Source of the DNA: Rossellomorea arthrocnemi
GTDB taxonomy: Bacteria > Bacillota > Bacilli > Bacillales > Bacillaceae_B
Direction of reading: 5' to 3'
Assembly: GCF_904424705.1 (NCBI RefSeq)
Contig: NZ_CAJGBF010000011.1
Span: 86,266 to 150,265 of the forward strand
Length of the DNA stretch: 64,000 bases
Part shown: piece after piece, positions 44,177 to 53,936 of the stretch
Numbering within the stretch: position 1 is the stretch's first letter
Layout: each line of letters starts with the position of its first letter
Made by a program: the position numbers and the translations under genes
The notes under the pieces: model-generated
What the model was told of the DNA's origin: nothing
Database searches by the model: none
Seen by the model: the letters and a program-made list of their open reading frames with translations, nothing else

Positions 44177-45045
44177 ATGAATAAAGACAAAAGAGTCTTG
44201 TTACTAATTCCATTTTTCACAATCCTAATGCCAATATATTCATTAGCTCATGGCGGGGATGGAAGGGAGCTGTCCCCAAATTACCTGAGTGAATGGAACT
44301 ACCTTCTAGCTGCGGTATTAATATTCATATTTGGGTTCTACTTAATTAAACTTAGAGAATCACTTAGTCAGTCTATATGTTTTTTTCTCGCACTAGCAGT
44401 TTTTTATATAGCGCTAGGAAGCCCACTACATTATCTGGGTGATCAGTACCTGTTTAGTGCACATATGCTGGAGCAATCTATTGTATATGTTGCGTTTCCG
44501 CCTTTATTGCTACTTGGGATCCCAATGAAGGTGATAAAGCCAGTTGTGGTATGGGGATTAAGAAAAAATATCTTTTTAATCTTAAAGTTTCCTTTAATTC
44601 TGCTTCTTCTGTTTAACGTTTTGTTTCTTTATATCATATACCGTTAATTTTTAATACGGTTGTTGCTGATACTTTGCTTCATAACATGACACATGCTTTA
44701 TTGACTCTTAGTGCTATACTAATGTGGATTCCATTAATTCCGCTAACAAGAGAGTTAGAAAGTTTATCTGAAATTCAAAAAATAGGTTATATTTTTGCGT
44801 CAGGAGTTTTACTCACACCGGCATGTGCATTAATTATTTTTTCAAAGGTTCCTTTTTATACGGTTTACGCACATGCCCCCCAATTGTTTGCTGTACTGCC
44901 TTATTTAGAAGATCAACGAACAGGCGGTATCATTATGAAAGTGTTCCAAGAGCTGGTGTATGGTTCAACGATTGGTTATATATTTTTTAAATGGGCAAAA
45001 AAAGAAAGAGAGAACGAAAGAAGTTATAACCTGGACGTGATGTAA
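44177..45045 (+). pseudogene. CtaG-like cytochrome oxidase assembly protein, 2-base insertion
   Basis: The first frame (MNKDKRVLLLIPFFTILMPI, AHGGDGRELSP, then helices) ends prematurely at YIIYR. Removing one AT at the repeat 44631-44634 restores FLYHIPLIFNTVVADTLLHN and the rest of a caa3-type CtaG: HNMTHALLTLSAILMWIPLI, YAHAPQLFAVLPYLEDQRTG. CtaG-like proteins are polytopic copper-associated assembly factors for cytochrome oxidase. The two-base insertion is not in a homopolymer, so real decay is plausible. The second part ends next to the regulator start. Confidence 0.75.
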
Positions 45046-45046
45046 A

Positions 45047-45763
45047 ATGACGAAGGATAGAATTTTAATTGTTGATGATGAGTGGAATATGAGAAAGTTA
45101 TTATCCATTCATTTAGGACAAGAATATGAGGTAGTGGAAGCTAGAAATGGAAAAGAAGCATTAGAAATTTTTGTGGGCGAGATAGAAATGAGCTTAATCA
45201 TCCTGGATATTATGATGCCTGATATGTCTGGATGGGAAGTGTGTAGAGAAATTCGTCAACATAATGAAACAACTCCAATTTTAATGTTAACTGCCAGAGG
45301 TGAAGTTAAGGATAAAGTGCAGGGTTTTGATGTAGGTGCAGATGATTACTTAGTAAAACCTTATCAATCAGAAGAGTTACTAGCGAGAGTAAAAGCGCTT
45401 ATTCGCCGATCTAATTCTATAAAGAAAGAGTCATTTAAAAACTCAAAAAATGAAATCGAGATACATGATTTAAGAATTGATCTAAACGCGAGGGAAGTTT
45501 ATGTGAATGATCATTATATTGAACTAACACCTAAGGAATATGAACTTATCTTGTTATTTGTACACAATCCCAGATCAGTTTATACAAGGGACATGCTCTT
45601 GGACCTTGTTTGGGGAATTCATGAGGTCCTGGACATACGGACAGTCGATTCTCATATTAAGAACCTAAGAGAGAAATTTAGAAAAAATAAGCTTTCATTT
45701 ATTCCAATTAAAACGGTATGGGGAGTGGGATACAAATTCCATGAGCTTGAGGCAGACAAATGA
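45047..45763 (+). CDS. OmpR/PhoB-family response regulator (copper block B)
   Basis: 238 residues: receiver with Asp54 (IILDIMMPDMSGWEVC), Lys in LVKPYQSEEL, and winged helix (LTPKEYELILLFVHNPRSVY, VDSHIKNLREKF, VWGVGYKF). Its stop overlaps the kinase start by four bases. It resembles the regulator at 34653-35339 in both domains. The block B promoter upstream has two perfect copies of the repeat, supporting autoregulation. Confidence 0.93.
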   Translation: MTKDRILIVDDEWNMRKLLSIHLGQEYEVVEARNGKEALEIFVGEIEMSLIILDIMMPDMSGWEVCREIRQHNETTPILMLTARGEVKDKVQGFDVGADDYLVKPYQSEELLARVKALIRRSNSIKKESFKNSKNEIEIHDLRIDLNAREVYVNDHYIELTPKEYELILLFVHNPRSVYTRDMLLDLVWGIHEVLDIRTVDSHIKNLREKFRKNKLSFIPIKTVWGVGYKFHELEADK

Positions 45764-47172
45764 ATTGGAATCGTATTGTTTTTAAACTAGGTGGGAGTAT
45801 CTTAATCATTGTACTAATAATCCTACTCCCATTAGGGTTTGTTACCCAACAGATTTTCTCGGGATTTTATTATAGTAAGGTTCAGACTCAGCTTATGGAC
45901 TTGTCTAAGCGATATGCTGAATCAATCTCCTCAATGGAAAACAATGAAATCTTCCACATGTTCGAGACTTTAGCAACGATGACCGATCAGGAAATAGTGA
46001 TTGTGGATAGTAATGGACAAGTATTCGCAAACTCGGGTCTTCCTAGTTTTGAAGAAAATCGAAAAATAACAATGGAGCCGTTCCGTCTTGGCAAAGATGA
46101 AAAAATTCCAAGATATGAGTATTATGATCGTTTGTTAAATGAAAGGTTTATCTATATAGGGAGGCCCATCTTTGATAGAAATGAAAAGTATATTGGCAGT
46201 ATGTATGTCTTCTCTTCAATTGAACCTATTACTCAATCTTTAGAGGTGATTAAAAATTTGCTAATACTTGCTGGTATTGGCAGTATACTATTGGCCTCGG
46301 GCTTGATATATATCGTATCTAAAAGGTTATCAAGACCTTTATTGGATATGGTTTCCGTTACCCGTGGTATGGCTAAGGGAGAACTTAACTCAAGAGTAGG
46401 CATTACTACGGGGGATGAAATTGGGACGTTGGGAAGATCAATTAATGATTTAGCCTTTGAACTTGAGAGTTATCGCGCGAATCGTCAGGAGTTTTTCGCA
46501 AGTGTTTCTCATGAACTTAGAACTCCTCTTGCATACGTAGATGGTTTTGCAAAGGTTTTAAAAGAGGGCCTTTACGAATCGGAGGAAGAAAAGGATAAGT
46601 ATTTATCTATCATTGAACAAGAAACAACACGGATGACTAAGTTAGTAAATGACCTCTTTGAACTATCAAAAATGGAAGAAGGACATTTCCATTTACAACT
46701 GGAAAAAATTGATCTTATTGAAGTCATTGAAAATTCTTTGGAGAAAACTCGGTTGAAGGCTAAAGAAAAAGGGCTGTTACTCTCCGTTGATTCTATCATT
46801 TCGATTCCCAGTATATTGGCAGACGGACTAAGGGTTGAACAAGTTCTCATTAACCTAGTGGAAAATGCCATTAGATATACAGAGGAGGGCTTTATAAAAA
46901 TCAAGCTGTTCAGTGATGAATCAGAAGTAGTTTTAGAAATTGAGGATACAGGGATTGGTATTCCAGAAAATGAAATACCGTTTTTGTTTGATAGGTTCTA
47001 TCGAGTTGAAAAATCAAGGTCAAGACAATATGGAGGTACTGGTTTAGGGCTATCCATAGTCAAGCATCTTGTGAGCTTACAAAATGGTTCCATCGATGTT
47101 CAAAGTAAGGTAGGAAAAGGCACAAAGGTAAGGCTAGAGTTCCCAGTTTATACAGAGGAGGGATTATCATGA
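45760..47172 (+). CDS. Membrane sensor histidine kinase (copper block B)
   Basis: 470 residues: helix 1 (about 11-32), an extracytoplasmic sensor of about 130 residues, helix 2 near 168-186, HAMP, H-box ASVSHELRTPLAYVDGF, N-box LVENAIRYT, G boxes DTGIGIP and GGTGLGLSI. Paired with the regulator just upstream. Order here is regulator then kinase, opposite to block A. It overlaps the next small gene by four bases. Confidence 0.92.
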   Translation: MNWNRIVFKLGGSILIIVLIILLPLGFVTQQIFSGFYYSKVQTQLMDLSKRYAESISSMENNEIFHMFETLATMTDQEIVIVDSNGQVFANSGLPSFEENRKITMEPFRLGKDEKIPRYEYYDRLLNERFIYIGRPIFDRNEKYIGSMYVFSSIEPITQSLEVIKNLLILAGIGSILLASGLIYIVSKRLSRPLLDMVSVTRGMAKGELNSRVGITTGDEIGTLGRSINDLAFELESYRANRQEFFASVSHELRTPLAYVDGFAKVLKEGLYESEEEKDKYLSIIEQETTRMTKLVNDLFELSKMEEGHFHLQLEKIDLIEVIENSLEKTRLKAKEKGLLLSVDSIISIPSILADGLRVEQVLINLVENAIRYTEEGFIKIKLFSDESEVVLEIEDTGIGIPENEIPFLFDRFYRVEKSRSRQYGGTGLGLSIVKHLVSLQNGSIDVQSKVGKGTKVRLEFPVYTEEGLS

Positions 47173-47366
47173 AGAAATTGGAATTCCTCATACCGTTTTT
47201 ATTGATATTCGCTGGTTTAGCTTGTTTAACCATGTCAGGGACTTTCATGTTTTATCAAGAGTTAGGATCCTACTTTAAGACCTTTGCTACTCTTTGTTTT
47301 TGGATGTCTATACCGATAGCCGCCGGGATTATTTTATATCTCATTTATTTTAAAAAAAGGAGTTAA
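47169..47366 (+). CDS. Small two-helix membrane protein
   Basis: 65 residues with two hydrophobic helices (FLIPFLLIFAGLACLTM and FATLCFWMSIPIAAGIILYL) and a basic end FKKRS. Overlapping starts and stops with the kinase (4 bases) and the following BNR gene (1 base) show translational coupling. Function unknown; it may be an accessory to the kinase or BNR protein. Confidence 0.65.
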   Translation: MKKLEFLIPFLLIFAGLACLTMSGTFMFYQELGSYFKTFATLCFWMSIPIAAGIILYLIYFKKRS

Positions 47367-48550
47367 TGGTTTTGAAAAATATTAAATTAATTTTTTTATC
47401 GATGTTCACATTAATGATGACATTCCCTATTCAGTCGTTTGCACACGAGGGAGAAGAGCATTTGGAAACAGCAACGTATTCATTTATAGACTACAGTATG
47501 ATAGCTACGGGAGTAATAGCTTTCATTGCTATCATCATAGTTATAATACTAAATCAAAAGAGAAAGTCGATTAATGTAAAAACAAAAGAGGGCCAAGAGA
47601 GAAGCAGACAATTTCAAAAATGGATGAAAGTAAGCCAATGGGTTTCCGTCATAGCTATTGTTGTTCTTTTAATTACTGGAGCTGTTACGTTTTTCACTAA
47701 GGATAATGTGAATGAGAGTTCTGTTGAGTTAATGCATATACATGGCTTGGGCTTTACCAAAGATGGATCTGAAATATATGTCCCTGCTCATGATGGGTTA
47801 AAAGTTTACAGTAATGGTCAATGGTCAGAGGCAGCAGGAGAAAAACATGACTATATGGGCTTTTCCATGGTTGATGATGGATTTTACAGCAGTGGTCACC
47901 CAGCCCCTGACTCATCCATGAAGAATCCATTTGGTATTGTTAGAAGTACGAATATGAGGGAGGATTTAAAAACTCTAGGCTTATATGGTGAAATAGATTT
48001 TCACGGAATGGACGTAGGGTACAATAATCATGCAATTTACGTATTTAATCCCCAAGCAAACTCCCAGATGGAAGATACAGGGATTTACTATTCTTTAGAT
48101 GATACAAAAACTTGGAATAAAAGTGGTATGAAGGGTATTGAGGGTCAAGTGTCGGCTATTGCTGTTCATCCGGATCAAGAAGAAGTAATAGCTGTATCAA
48201 CGAAACAAGGGATCTTTTTATCTAAAGATTTCGGTGATACATTTAAAGAATTATCTGATGTTCCAACTACGGCATTATCCTTTTCAAATCAAGGAAAGCT
48301 TTATGCTGGAAGTGTTTCCAGCAAGGTGGAATTATATCAAATAAATATTGAAAATGGAGAAAAAAACAGTCTCCAAATACCATCACTAGAAGAGGAGGAT
48401 GCAATTGGCTATATCGCTATTAATCCTCAAAATGAAAAACACATTGTTATTTCAACATTCAAAAAAGATATCTTTTCAACAAGTGATATGGGTGAAAAAT
48501 GGACGGAAATCGCAGAAAAAGGGGTAGGGTCTTCGATTGTATCTAATTAA
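47366..48550 (+). CDS. Membrane-anchored BNR-repeat (F510_1955-type) protein
   Basis: 394 residues. N-terminal signal helix, then AHEGEEHLETATYS, two further helices (about 45-64 and 93-115) and a BNR-type beta-propeller (HIHGLGFTKDGSEIYVPAHD, GIYYSLDDTKTWNKSGM, GIFLSKDFGDTFKEL, DIFSTSDMGEKWTEI). The propeller is a relative of the lipoprotein at 33708-34625, sharing HDYMGFS and GFYSSGHP. ATG 47366 is annotated; TTG 47372 has better spacing to AAGGAG. A copper-sensing or scaffold role is inferred from context only. Confidence 0.72.
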   Translation: MVLKNIKLIFLSMFTLMMTFPIQSFAHEGEEHLETATYSFIDYSMIATGVIAFIAIIIVIILNQKRKSINVKTKEGQERSRQFQKWMKVSQWVSVIAIVVLLITGAVTFFTKDNVNESSVELMHIHGLGFTKDGSEIYVPAHDGLKVYSNGQWSEAAGEKHDYMGFSMVDDGFYSSGHPAPDSSMKNPFGIVRSTNMREDLKTLGLYGEIDFHGMDVGYNNHAIYVFNPQANSQMEDTGIYYSLDDTKTWNKSGMKGIEGQVSAIAVHPDQEEVIAVSTKQGIFLSKDFGDTFKELSDVPTTALSFSNQGKLYAGSVSSKVELYQINIENGEKNSLQIPSLEEEDAIGYIAINPQNEKHIVISTFKKDIFSTSDMGEKWTEIAEKGVGSSIVSN

Positions 48551-48576
48551 GTCTACATTCTTATTGTGAGCATTCT

Positions 48577-49200
48577 GATCATAGAAGTAACAATAAAAAG
48601 GAAGATCGATTAAATGTTTCGTGGGAATTTGATCATGAACCTACTGTTGGTAATAAACAAACATTACAAGATAACTTTGAAGTGGAACATGAAAAAAGTT
48701 AATGTATTTAATTATTGTTAGTGAAGGTTTTTCATTTTCTAACACATCCATTCAGAATTTAAAGGGAATCCATCGACTATTTAAGGTGAGTACCGGTTTT
48801 CTAAAAGGTAGACGTTACAAACTAAAAGCTAACGTTGTTCCAAGTGGATAAGAAACGTCCACTGTCACAAAATGAATTTATATTGGGTGGAAAGAGTAAC
48901 AAAGAAGCAGTAATAGTATATGAATCATTAACAAAAGTAATTGATTGCAGAAGGATATCATCATCTGTCTTTCGAAGATAAATCCAGTCAAATAAAAACA
49001 TAACGATGACCTTCACATTTAAAGATGATCAAACAAGAGAGTCTTATATGATATGAATCCATACCTAGGAGCAATTGATCATGTTGAGATTATGAGTGAG
49101 GATGGTGAACGTTACGTTCACCATCCTATGAATAATGAAACAAGTGTCCAGAAGCTACAATTTTCCGTTTGTAGTAGAAGTACCTTAGTCTTACCTATAA
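48577..49200 (+). pseudogene. FixH/YtkA-like copper-locus protein, heavily degenerate
   Basis: Scattered frames resemble a two-domain YtkA-like protein common in Firmicute copper loci: VSWEFDHEPTVGNKQTLQDN-FEVEHEKS, later SKVIDCRR-like linker, TFTFKDDQTRESY, PYLGAIDHVEIMSEDGERYV followed by HHPMNNETS. Stops and frame changes are frequent. It lies between the BNR gene and the SHOCT gene. Confidence 0.6.
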
Positions 49201-49225
49201 AAACATGAGAGGAGAGACTTTCATA

Positions 49226-49423
49226 ATGATGGGTCTCGGAATGATGTTAAATATGTTACTTTGGATTGTTATTATCGGTTTTGCAATTTATGGTTTTATA
49301 CTGATAATAATGAAGCCTTTTGAAAGCAAGTCAAATAAAGCACTAGCCATTTTGAAAGAACGCTATGCACGTGGAGATATCTCAAGGGAAGAATATGAAG
49401 AAAAAAGAGAACTTTTAAAATGA
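49226..49423 (+). CDS. SHOCT-domain small membrane protein
   Basis: 65 residues: Met-rich N-terminal helix (MMGLGMMLNMLLWIVIIGFA), second half a C-terminal SHOCT motif (ALAILKERYARGDISREEYE). SHOCT modules are short oligomerization helices. ATG at 49226 follows GAGGAGA; the earlier ATG at 49205 overlaps that ribosome site. Related small proteins are frequent after copper genes, and the first residues of another one are fused to TniB at 37617. Confidence 0.75.
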   Translation: MMGLGMMLNMLLWIVIIGFAIYGFILIIMKPFESKSNKALAILKERYARGDISREEYEEKRELLK

Positions 49424-49471
49424 AAGATTATCCTACTGGCAATATAATTTACAAGTAAACCCTAAATAAGT

Positions 49472-49522
49472 AAGGAACTGATATTTACTCGACAAAAGAG
49501 CTTAAAATCAGTTCCTTTTTCT
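49472..49522 (+). terminator. Terminator after SHOCT gene
   Basis: 11-bp stem AAGGAACTGAT / ATCAGTTCCTT with AT-rich loop, followed by TTTC. Confidence 0.7.
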
Positions 49523-49531
49523 ATGGATTCA

Positions 49532-49566
49532 ATCTCCATATTTTCTACACATTTATCTTTTATAGT
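49532..49566 (+). promoter_or_regulatory. Direct-repeat promoter of resBC-resA-ccdA-copCD
   Basis: ATCTCCA, 4 bases, TTCTACA, 11 bases, TATAGT. Same spacing as the other copper-block promoters; it begins about 10 bp after the terminator and leads into the resB gene. Confidence 0.65.
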
Positions 49567-49612
49567 TAAACCAGTGTGATTGATAAGTTCTCAATGAAGG
49601 GTTGAATTATTA

Positions 49613-51241
49613 GTGAGTAATGTTAAATGTGAATGTGGGCATCTAAATAAAACTGGAACAGAATTTTGTGAAGCTTGCGGAAAGCCAATTCAGCTTATAG
49701 AGGGTCAGAAGTTTTTAAATATGCGCTATGAGGGGGTAGCAAGGAGATCGAAAACCAGTCAAAGAACGATAGTGGATAAGATTTGGAATTTCTTTTCTTC
49801 TGTAAAGGTAGGAATATGGATTATTTTTTTAACCCTAGTCGCCTCTGCTATAGGAACCTTTTTACCGCAAGAAATGTATATACCACAAACTAAAACACCA
49901 GAAGATTTCTATCGTGAGCAATACGGAATAGTAGGATATATTTATTACATTTTTGGTTTCCATAATTTATATGGTTCATGGTGGTACATGTTGTTGCTCG
50001 CGGCAATGGGATTGTCATTAATCATTGCAAGCTTGGACAGGGTAGTACCTCTGTATCGCGCATTAAAAAAACAACGGGTGACAAGACACGATAGCTTTCT
50101 TAAAAGACAAAGAATTATGGGTGTCACAGTTCTTTCGGAAAGCCACGGGTCAGTAAATAAAGTCTCGAAACACCTTAAAGAAAAACGTTATAAGGTTCGG
50201 GAAGATAAAGGAAATATTTTAGCAGAAAAAGGTCGATTTTCAAGGTGGGGACCCTATGTGAACCATCTAGGGCTAATCATCGTGCTTATTGGCGCAATGC
50301 TACGCTTTTTTCCAGGGATGTATGTGGATGAAATTCTGTGGGTGCGAGATGGGGAAACTGAAGCAGTACCTGGTACGGATAGAAAGTACTATATTAAAAA
50401 TGAGAAATTCATCTTTGAAACTTATGGAAAGAAGGATAAAAAATATCAGGAAGTAATCCTGGAAGAAGGAAATACAATTCCTAAAACCTATCAAACAAAT
50501 GCAGTTTTATATGAAAATAAAAATCAAGGAATAGCTGGTGCTAAACCGGAATTGGTTCAGGTAAAAGATGGTCCTATTACTGTTAATAACCCCATGAAAA
50601 TTAACGGATTTGCCTTTTATCAAACAAGTTATAAACAAGGGGAATTCCATAAGATGAGGTTTGAATTAGAAGAGAAAGAAAGTGGGGAGACTTTTGGTGA
50701 TATCGAATTAGATTTATTAAACCCTAAAACTCATTTTGACCTAGGGAAGGGGTACAGTGTTGAGCTTCTAGATTATTTCCCTGATTTTGAATTTGATTCA
50801 AAGGGAGAGCCATCGACAAAATCTAAACTTCCGAATAATCCGGCATTTATTTTTAGGATGTATACTCCTAATACCCCAGAGGGAGAATCTAGTTTCGTCG
50901 CAATTCAACAGAACTTAGAGCCGCTTGGAGAAAACCAATACAAAATGACATTCTCAGGATTGGATGTCAGGAACCTGACTGGCTTGACTATAAGAAAAGA
51001 CTATACGCTATGGATATTGGGGATTGGTGGTTTCATCTTTATGATTGGATTAATTCAGGGGTTGTACTGGAACCACCGTCGAGTTTGGGTGCGAGTGAAT
51101 GAAAATGAAGTGTTAATTGCAGCTCATACGAATAAAAATTGGTACGGAATAAAAAAAGATATTGAGTATGCTCTAAGAAATTCAGGCCTCAATGTACCTG
51201 TAGATCAAGTTGAAGAAAAAGGAGATGGAGCAGATGATTGA
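49613..51241 (+). CDS. resB: Cytochrome c biogenesis protein ResB with N-terminal zinc ribbon
   Basis: 542 residues. An N-terminal ribbon CECGHLNKTGTEFCEACGKP (two Cys pairs) precedes the membrane domain (helices near 65-85, 120-140, 215-235, 460-480) and a large extracytoplasmic domain. ResB with ResC forms the System II heme handling and attachment complex for cytochrome c. The GTG start at 49613 follows AAGGGTTG. Its end overlaps resC by eight bases (GATGATTGA). A ribbon before ResB is found in some bacilli. Confidence 0.9.
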   Translation: MSNVKCECGHLNKTGTEFCEACGKPIQLIEGQKFLNMRYEGVARRSKTSQRTIVDKIWNFFSSVKVGIWIIFLTLVASAIGTFLPQEMYIPQTKTPEDFYREQYGIVGYIYYIFGFHNLYGSWWYMLLLAAMGLSLIIASLDRVVPLYRALKKQRVTRHDSFLKRQRIMGVTVLSESHGSVNKVSKHLKEKRYKVREDKGNILAEKGRFSRWGPYVNHLGLIIVLIGAMLRFFPGMYVDEILWVRDGETEAVPGTDRKYYIKNEKFIFETYGKKDKKYQEVILEEGNTIPKTYQTNAVLYENKNQGIAGAKPELVQVKDGPITVNNPMKINGFAFYQTSYKQGEFHKMRFELEEKESGETFGDIELDLLNPKTHFDLGKGYSVELLDYFPDFEFDSKGEPSTKSKLPNNPAFIFRMYTPNTPEGESSFVAIQQNLEPLGENQYKMTFSGLDVRNLTGLTIRKDYTLWILGIGGFIFMIGLIQGLYWNHRRVWVRVNENEVLIAAHTNKNWYGIKKDIEYALRNSGLNVPVDQVEEKGDGADD

Positions 51242-52427
51242 TATTAGTAATTACTTATTGGGCGGAGCATTTTTCACCTATTTAGTTTCAACGATTTTTA
51301 TTTGGGGATCTCTCTCCTCCAAAAATAATAAAGGTAGTTCCAGAACAAAAAGATGGGAATTTATTTCTTTAAATCTGTCAATCTTTGGCCTTGGCCTTCA
51401 ACTAGGATTTTTTGTGACTAGATGGATCGCCATTGGTCATGTTCCGGTAAGTAATATGTTTGAGTTTACAACATTTTTCGGTATGATGATCGTTTTAGCT
51501 CATGTCATCATTTATTTTATGTATAAAACTAATATCATTGGTCTATTTAGCATACCAACCGCTCTAACAGTCATTGCATATGCAAGTGTATTTTCAAAAA
51601 AAGCTTCGCCCTTAGTTCCTTCCTTACAAAGCTATTGGCTAAAAATACATGTGACTACAGCAGCACTTGGTGAGGGTATACTTGCGCTTAGTTTTGTAGC
51701 CGGTTTTATATATTTGTTACGAGTTGTCGATCAATCAAAAAGAAGTAAGGGAACATTTGGGATTGAGTTTGTTTTCTATTCGATTTTAAGCACTCTCGCT
51801 TTTGCAATAATCTCTTATACTTTCACTAATTTGGAATTTGAAACGACTTTTAAATGGGTAAGTGAAACGCAACAAGAAGAAGAATTGGTTTATCAATTAC
51901 CGGCTATTGTAGGACCGCCAAATGGGGAAGTCGTAAATACTACGCATTCATTCAATCCAATAGTAGAAGCCCCTTCTTGGATGAATGGGAGCCAAGCCCC
52001 ACGTAAATTAAACACATTAGTATGGTCTCTTTTGGCTGGGGCAGTTCTTTATTTAACGCTAAGGCTTATTTTGCTGAAAAGAATTGGTGCAAAGGTTCAG
52101 CCGTTATTAGTGAATATTCGTCCTGAGCAATTAGATGAAATCAGCTATCGATCTGTCATGATTGGATTCCCAGTATTCACCTTAGGGGCACTTATTTTTG
52201 CTATGATTTGGGCCCAAGAAGCATGGTCAAGATTTTGGGGATGGGACCCAAAAGAAGTTTGGGCACTGATTACATTCCTATTTTACGCAGCTTATCTTCA
52301 TCTTAGACTATCTAAAGGCTGGGAAGGGCAAAGGTCTGCATGGCTCACCGTTTTAGGTTTCGTTATTATAATGTTTAACTTAGTTGTTGTGAATCTCGTC
52401 ATCGCTGGTTTGCATTCATATGCTTAG
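51234..52427 (+). CDS. resC: Cytochrome c biogenesis protein ResC/CcsA
   Basis: 397 residues and about eight helices. The heme-handling WWD-type motif is WAQEAWSRFWGWDPKEVWAL, followed by TFLFYAAYLHLRL. It partners ResB in heme export and attachment to apocytochrome c. ATG 51234 overlaps the resB stop (ATGATTGA) and follows GGAGATGGAG; a longer upstream frame is unlikely. resA starts 9 bp downstream. Confidence 0.93.
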   Translation: MIDISNYLLGGAFFTYLVSTIFIWGSLSSKNNKGSSRTKRWEFISLNLSIFGLGLQLGFFVTRWIAIGHVPVSNMFEFTTFFGMMIVLAHVIIYFMYKTNIIGLFSIPTALTVIAYASVFSKKASPLVPSLQSYWLKIHVTTAALGEGILALSFVAGFIYLLRVVDQSKRSKGTFGIEFVFYSILSTLAFAIISYTFTNLEFETTFKWVSETQQEEELVYQLPAIVGPPNGEVVNTTHSFNPIVEAPSWMNGSQAPRKLNTLVWSLLAGAVLYLTLRLILLKRIGAKVQPLLVNIRPEQLDEISYRSVMIGFPVFTLGALIFAMIWAQEAWSRFWGWDPKEVWALITFLFYAAYLHLRLSKGWEGQRSAWLTVLGFVIIMFNLVVVNLVIAGLHSYA

Positions 52428-52436
52428 GAGGTTTTT

Positions 52437-52982
52437 ATGGATAAAAAGAAAAGGAGATTAGTTATAAGAATAAGCTTGTTGTCTATTTTCACTTTCTTGA
52501 TTGGGTATGTGCTCTATACAAATATAACAAACAGTAATAGCGGAATGATCCAGGCGGGTGACCAAGCTCCAGACTTTCAGTTAGAAACATTAAAGGGAGA
52601 GACCGTCAAATTAAGTGACTTTAAAGGTCAAGGGATTTTTTTGAATTTTTGGGCAACGTATTGTCCGCCATGTAAAGAGGAAATGCCCTATATGCAAAAC
52701 CAATATGAAGAATTTAAAGATAAAGGAGTAACGATATTAGCTATTGATGTTGGGGAACCCAAAGTAACGGTTGATAAATTTGCAAAAAGGTATGGCCTTA
52801 CATTTCCTATACTCTTAGATCAAAATCAGGAAGTACTAGATTCTTATGGAGTGGGTCCCATTCCGGTAACATTCCTAATTGATGAAGACGGGAAAGTGGT
52901 AGAAAGAGTAACAGCTAGTTTATCAGAAGAAATAATTAAAAATTACATGAATTCTATTATGCCTGAAAAATATCAAGAGTGA
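52437..52982 (+). CDS. resA: ResA-type membrane-anchored thiol-disulfide oxidoreductase
   Basis: 181 residues: an N-terminal helix (about 11-27) and thioredoxin fold with ATYCPPC active site and VGPIPVTFLI cis-Pro region. It keeps apocytochrome c cysteines reduced for ResBC. AGGAGG sits just before the ATG. It is closely related to the ResA-like protein at 518-1048, but the active site is YCPPC instead of WCKPC, which may change redox potential. ccdA follows. Confidence 0.92.
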   Translation: MDKKKRRLVIRISLLSIFTFLIGYVLYTNITNSNSGMIQAGDQAPDFQLETLKGETVKLSDFKGQGIFLNFWATYCPPCKEEMPYMQNQYEEFKDKGVTILAIDVGEPKVTVDKFAKRYGLTFPILLDQNQEVLDSYGVGPIPVTFLIDEDGKVVERVTASLSEEIIKNYMNSIMPEKYQE

Positions 52983-53029
52983 AGGGAGTAACCTACTCCC
53001 TTTTTCTATGGGAAGGAGTCGTATATCCT

Positions 53030-53746
53030 ATGACTGATTTGAATGCCCTGTTTGCATTCGGAGCGGGAGTATTATCATTCATCTCTCCATGTTGTTTGCC
53101 CTTATATCCAGCGTTTTTATCTTATATTACAGGAATGTCTGTTGAAGAATTAAAAGAAAACAACAGCAATCTGGTTAGAAGAAGGGCCATCCTTCATACG
53201 ATCTTCTTTTTGTTAGGTTTCACATTAATATTCGGGGCGATTGGGTTCTCGACATCTTTTATTGGAACCTTTTTTCTTCAATATGATGACTTGATCAGGC
53301 AAGTTGGGGCTCTTTTAATTATATTTTTTGGTCTTGTGACAGTTGGATTAATAAAACCTTCTGTTCTGATGAAAGATATGAAGGTACTATCTTTTAGAAA
53401 TAGGCCAACTGGATATATGGGGTCAAGCTTAATAGGTGTAGGTTTTGCTGCGGGATGGACTCCGTGTACTGGCCCGATTTTAGCTTCTGTCATTGCTTTA
53501 GGAGTGACGAACCCAAACCAGGCTTTATTCTATATGCTGATGTATTCTCTAGGTTTTTCTTTACCCTTTCTTGTCATGGCTCTTTTTATTGGGAAACTAA
53601 AATGGATAAAGAAGTACAACCTCATAGTTATAAAGGTTGGAGGTTACTTTATGATAATGATGGGTGTGTTCTTATTGTTAGATTGGATAACAAAGGTTAC
53701 ATCATTTCTATCTAGCCGTTTCTTTGACGGGTTTACCGGGTTCTAA
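53030..53746 (+). CDS. ccdA: CcdA-type thiol-disulfide transporter
   Basis: 238 residues and six helices, ALFAFGAGVLSFISPCCLPL and WTPCTGPILASVIALGV carry the redox cysteines. It supplies electrons to ResA. ATG 53030 follows GGAAGGAG; the frame also opens at 52979 but that would add an odd leader. The N-terminal motif has two adjacent cysteines (PCCLP), compared with PCTLP in the partial copy at 1-502. Confidence 0.9.
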   Translation: MTDLNALFAFGAGVLSFISPCCLPLYPAFLSYITGMSVEELKENNSNLVRRRAILHTIFFLLGFTLIFGAIGFSTSFIGTFFLQYDDLIRQVGALLIIFFGLVTVGLIKPSVLMKDMKVLSFRNRPTGYMGSSLIGVGFAAGWTPCTGPILASVIALGVTNPNQALFYMLMYSLGFSLPFLVMALFIGKLKWIKKYNLIVIKVGGYFMIMMGVFLLLDWITKVTSFLSSRFFDGFTGF

Positions 53747-53768
53747 TAATTAATTGAAGGAGAATTAT

Positions 53769-53918
53769 ATGAAAATCAGTAGGTCAACCTGGTTAATAGT
53801 AATTGTTATAATTATCTTCATTCTTATAAACATGCTTGTTAATATTTTTACCGAAAATAATCAAAAACCTAAAGATAAGGATATTAATATCATCAATGGA
53901 AACATCCAAACACATTAA
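53769..53918 (+). CDS. Small single-pass membrane protein
   Basis: 49 residues: MKISRSTWLIVIVIIIFILI-NMLVN helix followed by a charged, Asn-rich tail. GAAGGAG lies before the ATG. It is between ccdA and the copCD gene, 18 bp before the latter, so it is probably part of the operon. No family recognised. Confidence 0.5.
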   Translation: MKISRSTWLIVIVIIIFILINMLVNIFTENNQKPKDKDINIINGNIQTH

Positions 53919-53936
53919 GTGCAAGGGGAAATAGTT

